A DNA stretch of 64,000 nt. Source: Limnomonas spitsbergensis (taxonomy: Eukaryota; Chlorophyta; Chlorophyceae; Chlamydomonadales). Numbering within the stretch: position 1 is the stretch's first letter; every line of letters begins with the position of its first letter. Positions 57,646 through 64,000 of this stretch are shown one piece after another. The stretch spans positions 1 to 64,000 of the forward strand of contig JAYJMM010000114.1 in assembly GCA_037349105.1 (NCBI GenBank). Direction: 5' to 3'. Below the pieces are notes generated by a model. It had not been told where the DNA came from and searched no databases. It saw only the letters and a program-made list of their open reading frames with translations. A program made the translations under genes and the position numbers.

Positions 57646-59052
57646 AAATGTAAGTGAAGTGTAGCTGAAGTGTAGATGATGTGTAGCTGAAGTGTAGATG
57701 AAGTGCAGCTGAAGTGCAGGTGAAGTGTAGATGAAGTGTAGATGAAGTGTAGCTGAACTGTAGATGATGTGTAGCTGAAGTGCAGCTGAAGTGCAGGTGA
57801 AGTGCAGCTGAAGTGCAGCTGAAGTGCAGCTGAAGTGCAGCTGAAGTGCAGCTGAAGTGCAGCTGAAGTGCAGGTGAAGTGCAGCTGAAGTGCAGCTGAA
57901 GTGCAGGTGAAGTGCAGGTGAAGTGCAGCTGAAGTGCAGCTGAAGTGCAGCTGAAGTGCAGCTGAAGTGCAGCTGAAGTGCAGGTGAAGTGCAGCTGAAG
58001 TGCAGGTGAAGTGCAGCTGAAGTGCAGGTGAAGTGCAGCTGAAGTGCAGCTGAAGTGCAGCTGAAGTGCAGCTGAAGTGCAGCTGAAGTGCAGCTGAAGT
58101 GCAGCTGAAGTGCAGCTGAAGTGCAGCTGAAGTGCAGCTGAAGTGCAGGTGAAGTGCAGCTGAAGTGCAGGTGAAGTGCAGCTGAAGTGCAGGTGAAGTG
58201 CAGGTGAAGTGCAGCTGAAGTGCAGCTGAAGTGCAGCTGAAGTGCAGCTGAAGTGCAGCTGAAGTGCAGCTGAAGTGCAGCTGAAGTGCAGCTGAAGTGC
58301 AGCTGAAGTGCAGCTGAAGTGCAGCTGAAGTGCAGCTGAAGTGCAGCTGAAGTGCAGCTGAAGTGCAGCTGAAGTGCAGCTGAAGTGCAGATGAAGTGCA
58401 GATGAAGTGCAGCTGAAGTGCAGCTGAAGTGCAGCTGAAGTGCAGCTGAAGTGCAGCTGAAGTGCAGCTGAAGTGCAGCTGAAGTGCAGGTGAAGTGCAG
58501 CTGAAGTGCAGCTGAAGTGCAGCTGAAGTGCAGCTGAAGTGCAGCTGAAGTGCAGCTGAAGTGCAGCTGAAGTGCAGCTGAAGTGCAGCTGAAGTGCAGC
58601 TGAAGTGCAGCTGAAGTGCAGCTGAAGTGCAGCTGAAGTGCAGCTGAAGTGCAGCTGAAGTGCAGCTGAAGTGCAGCTGAAGTGCAGCTGAAGTGCAGGT
58701 GAAGTGCAGCTGAAGTGCAGCTGAATTGCAGCTGAAGTGCAGCTGAAGTGCAGCTGAAGTGCAGCTGAAGTGCAGCTGAAGTGCAGCTGAAGTGCAGCTG
58801 AAGTGCAGCTGAAGTGCAGCTGAAGTGCAGCTGAAGTGCAGCTGAAGTGCAGCTGAAGTGCAGGTGAAGTGCAGCTGAAGTGCAGCTGAAGTGCAGCTGA
58901 AGTGCAGCTGAAGTGCAGCTGAAGTGCAGCTGAAGTGCAGCTGAAGTGCAGCTGAAGTGCAGCTGAAGTGCAGCTGAAGTGCAGGTGAAGTGCAGCTGAA
59001 GTGCAGCTGAAGTGCAGCTGAAGTGCAGGTGAAGTGCAGCTGAAGTGCAGCG
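57645..59052. repeat. 11-bp minisatellite GTGCAGCTGAA, ~127 copies
   Basis: It is almost perfect. Variants are GTGCAGGTGAA (frequent) and GTGTAGATGAA (left edge), with one GAATTGCAG at ~58,725. Because the unit lacks stops in the reverse complement, minus-strand frames of 556 and 486 codons run through it as an 11-residue repeat (LQLHFSCTSAA). No start context, splice site or domain supports a gene. Confidence 0.97.
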
Positions 59053-59410
59053 TGAGCCACCTCACATAAACACCTGTACCGACCATTGCTCTGGCATGAG
59101 TTGCGAGCCATTCCGGCAGATCTCAAAACGTCAGAGCTTGCTGCCGTGCCACCATTTGTCCGCGGCGGATGACAACAGGATATGAGGCAAAGCAGGCCCT
59201 AAGGGGCGGGGGGCAGGGGGCGGGAAAGGGGGCAGTTGGGTTGGGTTGGAGGGTGCAGCCATGCACGCCGGCTGTAAGCAATGCAGGTTGGGTCCCCATG
59301 GCAGCTGGGTATGAGGCAGCTGCAGAGCGGGGCCTGCTAATGGAATATTGGACTGTGCCATCACAAACATCAGTCCTTCCTCAAAGGAGGAGGAAGGCCT
59401 CGCGTCATAT

Positions 59411-59530
59411 ATTGCATGGAGAATTGCATGGAGAATTGCATGGAGAATTGCATGGAGAATTGCATGGAGAATTGCATGGAGAATTGCATGGAGAATTGCA
59501 TGGAGAATTGCATGGAGAATTGCATGGAGA
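59411..59530. repeat. 12-bp repeat TTGCATGGAGAA, ~10 copies
   Basis: Perfect tandem 12-bp units; any frame through them stays open as a 4-residue repeat. Confidence 0.97.
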
Positions 59531-59561
59531 AGGAGACTACAGGGCCTTGGGCATCTGCAAA

Positions 59562-59580
59562 ACCCTAAACTAGGGCCTGC
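59562..59580. repeat. Short interstitial telomere-like palindrome
   Basis: AAACCCTAAACTAGGGC: one telomere unit facing a partial reverse unit. The same CCCTAAACTAGG string ends the telomere (~861-873) and occurs at ~5134. Confidence 0.6.
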
Positions 59581-60022
59581 TAATGGTGGCCTCATACCCA
59601 CAAATAAGCACTGCAGTGTCCGCCAGTCCCACGAGGTGCCTTCTAGATAAAACAGGGTTTTGTAAATAAACAAAGCCGTGCCCGCAGGGGTACAGGGAGA
59701 CTCAGCACGTGCCTAGGCTGCATCCATGTTCTTACCATGATAGTGATGGTGATGCCTACATCTACACATCCGTGTTATAAATCTAGATGCAATCAAGTTT
59801 TCAAAGGCAGGTCCCGCTTGTATCCCCAGGTTCAAGACAAAAAGCAACAGGTTGTCAGCGGGGAAGGGGAAGGGGGTGGGGCTCAAATTCAAGAGGCAGA
59901 GGAAGCAAATAGGTCGGTAGCAACGCCGACAGCAACATTGAATGTGAAGTCAATATACTCACCGCCTCCACAGCTGCTGCGACCAAACATGGACATCAGC
60001 CACATCTGCTGGACAGCAGCAC

Positions 60023-60255
60023 CTGCGGCGCGCCCACCATGTTTGGCAGGATGCACTGCTCCCGGTCCACATGCAGCCGCTCCAGCGCCAACAGCAGGTT
60101 GATATCAGGGGGGGGGGGGTCCAACACAAGCGGCAGCGGTTGCGCATAGCTAGGTAGCGACGGCAGCGTTGAAGCCACCAGCCATATGCCCATTGCCTCA
60201 ATCAATGCGGCAACCGGCGCTGGCGCCTTAGCCTGTCGCGGGGCGTAGTTCCGCA
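60023..60255 (-). CDS. Possible internal exon, unrecognised
   Basis: Flanked by a CCATTCCAG acceptor and a CCGCAG|GTGCTG donor, it is open throughout in one frame (77 codons). The product has a hydrophobic helix (VAALIEAMGIWLVAS), a proline run encoded by a C tract, and INLLLALERLHVDREQCIL. The plus strand is also partly open. No partner exons were found and the family is not recognised. Confidence 0.3.
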
Positions 60256-62697
60256 CTGGAATGGCGCCGCCTCTCCCGCCCCAACATTGCACTGGCATAG
60301 TGGCATGCCACCCACATCTTATGGGCATGCCCCCAGTATACCACCTTAAGTTAAGGGATGAAGGACATGTAGAGGGTCACGGAGCGGAACAGCATCGCAA
60401 CCTTTGCTCCACAACCCATGAGAAAAGGTTGACGGCCCAGACAGGTGATCATTTCATTTTGTTTCAGCTATAATTCATGCGCTCATCGGCGGTTGGGGTG
60501 GTTGCAGCGGTGGTTTCATATCCACCATTCGCCTTTTTCGTCAGTGCTAGCTGGCAGTACAAACCAGAGGTACAGAAAATACATGTCGTTGTGGGTGTGT
60601 GTTGCCTCTATTATGATGGAGTGAATGTGAACCACATATTCGAGCGTGCTTCAGCTACAATTCAGCTACAACAGGGGGTCCAGCCACGCTGGGGGTCTCT
60701 GTACAGCATGCCTTCTCGCTTAGGCCACCGGCCGTAGGCTGGTCAATATGACGTCCTCATTGGACCAGTGCTGCCATGGTGCATGGTGCATGGTGAATGG
60801 TGAATGGTGAATGGAACCCTGTTTAAACCCTAACACCTATAATTCTCACCCCTCACACTCCAGCGGGCTCCCACACTCCAACCAGCAGGCTTGTCCCTCA
60901 CTCTCCAACTGGGAGTGGGTGAATCTTGGTGTGCTGGTTGCCGTGATGGCAGTGTGTGCCCCCCCTGCTCCTCCTGAACTTGAATGTCGCTGAAGTGATG
61001 CATGTGCTCTCCTCCGACCCCCTTGCTTGTTTTGTTGCTGATCTTGTTGCTGTTCCTGCCGATCTAGTAGCTGAAAATCATGATCCTCCCAGTCCATCCC
61101 AGCTTATTGTATCTACTCCCCTCTGCCCCTGGTGTCAATCTGTAGAGCAGATTCCCCAGGAGAGTTGGTCACAGTGTGAATCCGTCACTTGAGTCTCCAA
61201 CCGCCAAACCGAAAGGACATGTCATGTTGGAAATATCAGTGCTTGGATACAGACCAGGCGTAGGCCTTTTAATTGCTTGAAGCATTTTCTGCCGGAAATG
61301 CTGGAGTGAGGATTGGTATGGCGTCTCCTTAAATGACTCGATCGACCCTGGCCGCGACCGCGACTGATGCAGCAAGACAGGCCATCATAAAGCGCATCAT
61401 CACCGCTGCGTATCAGCTCTAACTCTGCGGGGCTCCCACTTACTGCTGTTCTCATGCTCCAGACCGGGCATCCCGAATGGAGGATAATCATCCGAATGGA
61501 GGTTTAAAGTTCAAAAGCGCACAGTGACGACCTGCGCGTCTCCAGGTGCACCCAAGGCTCGGCCCAGGCTCGGCCAGGGAATGATGATGCGCAACGTGCC
61601 CAGGTGTGAACTGCCTTCTGTATGAGAAGGCTTGCGATCCGCTGAACGATGGAGCCGCAAGAGCACATGGTCGTATATTTGTCATCTGCCGAAGGTAGCT
61701 CTTTGGGATGCCAAGGTAAGGGCTAGAGCATGGTCTTGGGGATGAAAGACAGATTTTCACGTCCTGAGGCTATGGAAACCACACTTGGCCATGACCCGAT
61801 CATTCATACGATCTGGTGCATTTTCGCCTGATGTTAATTAAGCAGGGATACCTCCAATGAGGGCATGCGCATGAGTTAGAAGGCATGGACATGGATACAA
61901 GGCATCAGGCATAGACATTAGGCTTGCGCATGCGCAGGGGTACTATGGGAACGGGTGGGGCCCACACATGGGCACACGCATGGGCACATGTATAGTTATG
62001 GCGCTTGGGACTTAATGCCAGGGTTACGATACCCGGTACGGGAATGCAATATGGTCAAACAGTGCGGACAAATTGGCTGGGTGTGGTGTGCTTGGGGCAG
62101 GGTGCTTGGGGGTAGGGTACATGGGGGTAGGGTGCGTGGGGGCAGGGGGCTTGAACTGCCGCCACCACCACTTCCTCTGTTGGACCCTGAAGGCCATGTT
62201 GGTGCTGGCTTGAGGAACAGCGGGCGGCGGTTGCACCCTCGCTCCGAACGCCCCCTGATGCGCATGCCTGCGGTCATTTCCAGCCTGGGATCCCCTGCCG
62301 CACCCTGGTGGCCATGAGGGATACGAGGATGCAGCACCACAGGACTGCTTTGGTGGTGTATCATACAGGAATGGGTAAGATCCGCAAGGCTGCTTCCTGC
62401 CAGTATGAGGGGTAAGCCTAAATGGGCGGCGGCAACAAGGTTACCTGCTGTAAACTTTTGGACCCGATGCCCCATCTGGCTGTACCCTATTTCCGTATTG
62501 GGCAACCTTGAATGACGAGCATTATTCTGCCGGTGTGCCTTGTTTGGTCTGATGCAATGGCAGGGTCTGTGCTTCACATATTCTGCCCATCATATGCAGC
62601 GGGTCCTCCTTGAACGCAGGGTCTACCCTAAGCCTGGATTTCCCACCACTTCTGTTGCCCTGCCTGGACATGGCTGCCCTGAATTGCTAGGGGCAGC
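60256..62697. other. No convincing gene
   Basis: Minor features only: a GGTGAATGGTGAAT microrepeat at ~60,785-60,812, GCATGCGCATG-type alternating purine-pyrimidine runs at 61,860-61,940, and GGGTAGGGTGC phrases at 62,095-62,150. Open frames overlap on both strands without domain support. Confidence 0.35.
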
Positions 62698-62760
62698 AAT
62701 CATCCCAGACAGGTACGGACGCGAAGACCAAGACTGCCCTAGGTCTTGAGTGGCAACCAC
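62698..62760. repeat. Dispersed repeat family, copy 2 (short)
   Basis: CAGACAGGTACGGACGCGAA and GACCAAG are identical to copy 1 at 57,505-57,531. Similarity then fades. Confidence 0.8.
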
Positions 62761-63006
62761 TGTCTGTCGACCTGGCCGGACCTGACTGCCCTGGATCGCG
62801 AGGTTCGCCAGCATTGATTGTTTAGTATGACTCGCATTTAACACGGTGTCGAAAAATGACTTTGAGGACTTCGAGCCCAGTGCAGCCACTCAAAACAAAA
62901 AACATCCCGAAAGTATGCGATACTTTAAAATTGTGTAAAATAAATGGCTAGCTTTGGGGATTTAGATCATGAAGAATCTTTACTCGAAATCTCTCAAACA
63001 ATCACG

Positions 63007-63192
63007 AGTCACTATACAACCCGGACAGGTTCAGACGCGATGAGCAAGGCAGCTCGCTACGGTGCGGGCCAAGCGGCCTGGGAGGTTATCCATAGCCCCC
63101 GCTCGCCCGTGCTTCCCCGTGCTGGCTCACTGCCATGGCGGCTGGACAGGCATTGGGGGCCGGGCCCAGTATCTTGCAGGTGTTGTCATGCA
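63007..63192. repeat. Dispersed repeat family, copy 3
   Basis: It aligns along the length of copy 1: GAGTCACTATACAACCCGGA, CAGGTTCAGACGCGATGA, GGGCCAAGCGGCCTGGG and ATTGGGGGCCGGGCCCAGTA, with ~30 bp extra in the middle. Confidence 0.8.
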
Positions 63193-64000
63193 AACATGTA
63201 TTGACTAGCATATAACATTTATCTGCACTGGCTGCGTGGCCCTCATGCCCTGAACACCTGCCTTGGCTACCTGCCCTGACCACCTGCCCTACCCACCTGT
63301 CCTGGAGCTTCCCTCCTCCGGCCGCACCTAGCACCGGTGCAGGATCACCGTGATTTTGCCGCAGGCCTGCAGCGTGGGGCTGCAGAACCCTGCCTGTTCT
63401 TTCTCGGGTTGGAGCTGCTCACCCACACCGGTGCCAAACAGGTATCACTCTTAATTCGGCGGAGGGCTCCTGTGCTCTGCAAAATATTGCACAGCCTTGT
63501 CGGTAAGCGTTATGCAACCTCATATGACGCTGCCCCAAATCCTACCAAGAGGTTCAAGAAATGGTCAAGGTAAAATAAATTCTCCGTATTTCGCGCCAAG
63601 CCCGAGATTGAGAACTCGTCCCGCAACCATCCTATATGAGGGTAGGTAGGACATAATGCTAGGCAGGCCTCCTTCCTAGACAGCCTGCCGAGTTCATCAG
63701 ACTCAGCTTATCCCATTCGCAGGGTGTAACATCATTCACAGCACCCATGCCATCTGGGACGGGGGCGTGGCTGACTGATCGTGCAGATCTGTTGAGCACA
63801 GTCGCTTCCTCATGTCACATGCATCAGATGTGATGCGCTTCTGGACTGTAAAACCTCCACACAAATTCACAAAAAAAGCATGCAACGGGGCCCACAGGTT
63901 TGGGGATGGCGACCAGGGGGGGCAACCTCAGCTGCAATGTTATATGTGGGCGTTGCTTTATGCGAGTAGAGCCCAGCGGTACCGCTCCGACAGTGTCTGC
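63193..64000. other. No gene assigned
   Basis: A short segment at 63,367-63,441 has a TTTTGCCGCAG acceptor, a CAG|GTATCA donor and a protein-like plus frame (PCLFFLGLELLTHTGAKQ). It may be an exon of a gene that continues beyond the window, but 25 codons are too few to call. Confidence 0.3.

Noticed and set aside
57456..59126. 556-codon minus open frame
   Set aside because: Translation of the 11-bp array with a non-repeat tail. Same peptide in all frames, typical of an artefact.

Overview
The window is a eukaryotic chromosome end. It opens with 870 bp of telomeric CCCTAAA repeat (TTTAGGG on the other strand). That repeat type is usual in plants and many green algae but also occurs in other protists. 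Together with introns in every recognisable gene, GT-AG splice sites and very heavy minisatellite load, it suggests a green alga or related alga. The assignment is tentative.

Layout: 1-870 telomere; 871-5100 a 171/172-bp subtelomeric satellite; 5.1-5.9 kb degenerate TAGGG-rich and ~95-bp repeats; 6.5-8.25 kb fragments of one or two unrecognised plus-strand genes; 8.3-8.84 kb a pure pyrimidine tract; 8.9-18 kb gene-poor sequence with several minisatellites and no convincing gene.

The main feature is one minus-strand gene that I could thread from a start codon at 50,683 to a stop at 18,087 through 18 exons. All splice phases agree and the product is 878 residues. It encodes an MLKL-type N-terminal four-helix-bundle domain, a connecting helical segment, a complete and apparently catalytically competent TKL-type protein kinase, and eight WD40 repeats. 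Each WD repeat sits on its own exon. The layout recalls necroptosis and allorecognition proteins (animal and plant MLKL, fungal HeLo-NACHT-WD40), but with a kinase between the death-type domain and the WD40 sensor. The gene is invaded by arrays. Intron 13 (19.7 kb) holds an 18.3-kb poly-G minisatellite of roughly 275 units. Intron 6 holds a 47-bp array that grew out of its own 5' splice site. Intron 10 has a second homopolymer-bearing array of opposite strand sense.

To the right, 50.7-64 kb contains a ~440-bp inverted-repeat (MITE-like) element at 52.3-52.8 kb, GGTAGG-rich palindromic sequence, a small three-exon gene of unknown function at 54.0-54.7 kb, and three exons of a very-long-chain enoyl-CoA reductase (TECR) gene. 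The TECR piece carries a frameshift and its ends are not seen, so it is probably a pseudogene fragment. An 11-bp array of ~127 copies (57.6-59.05 kb) and copies of a dispersed repeat follow. Most long open frames in the window are artefacts of tandem repeats and were not annotated.
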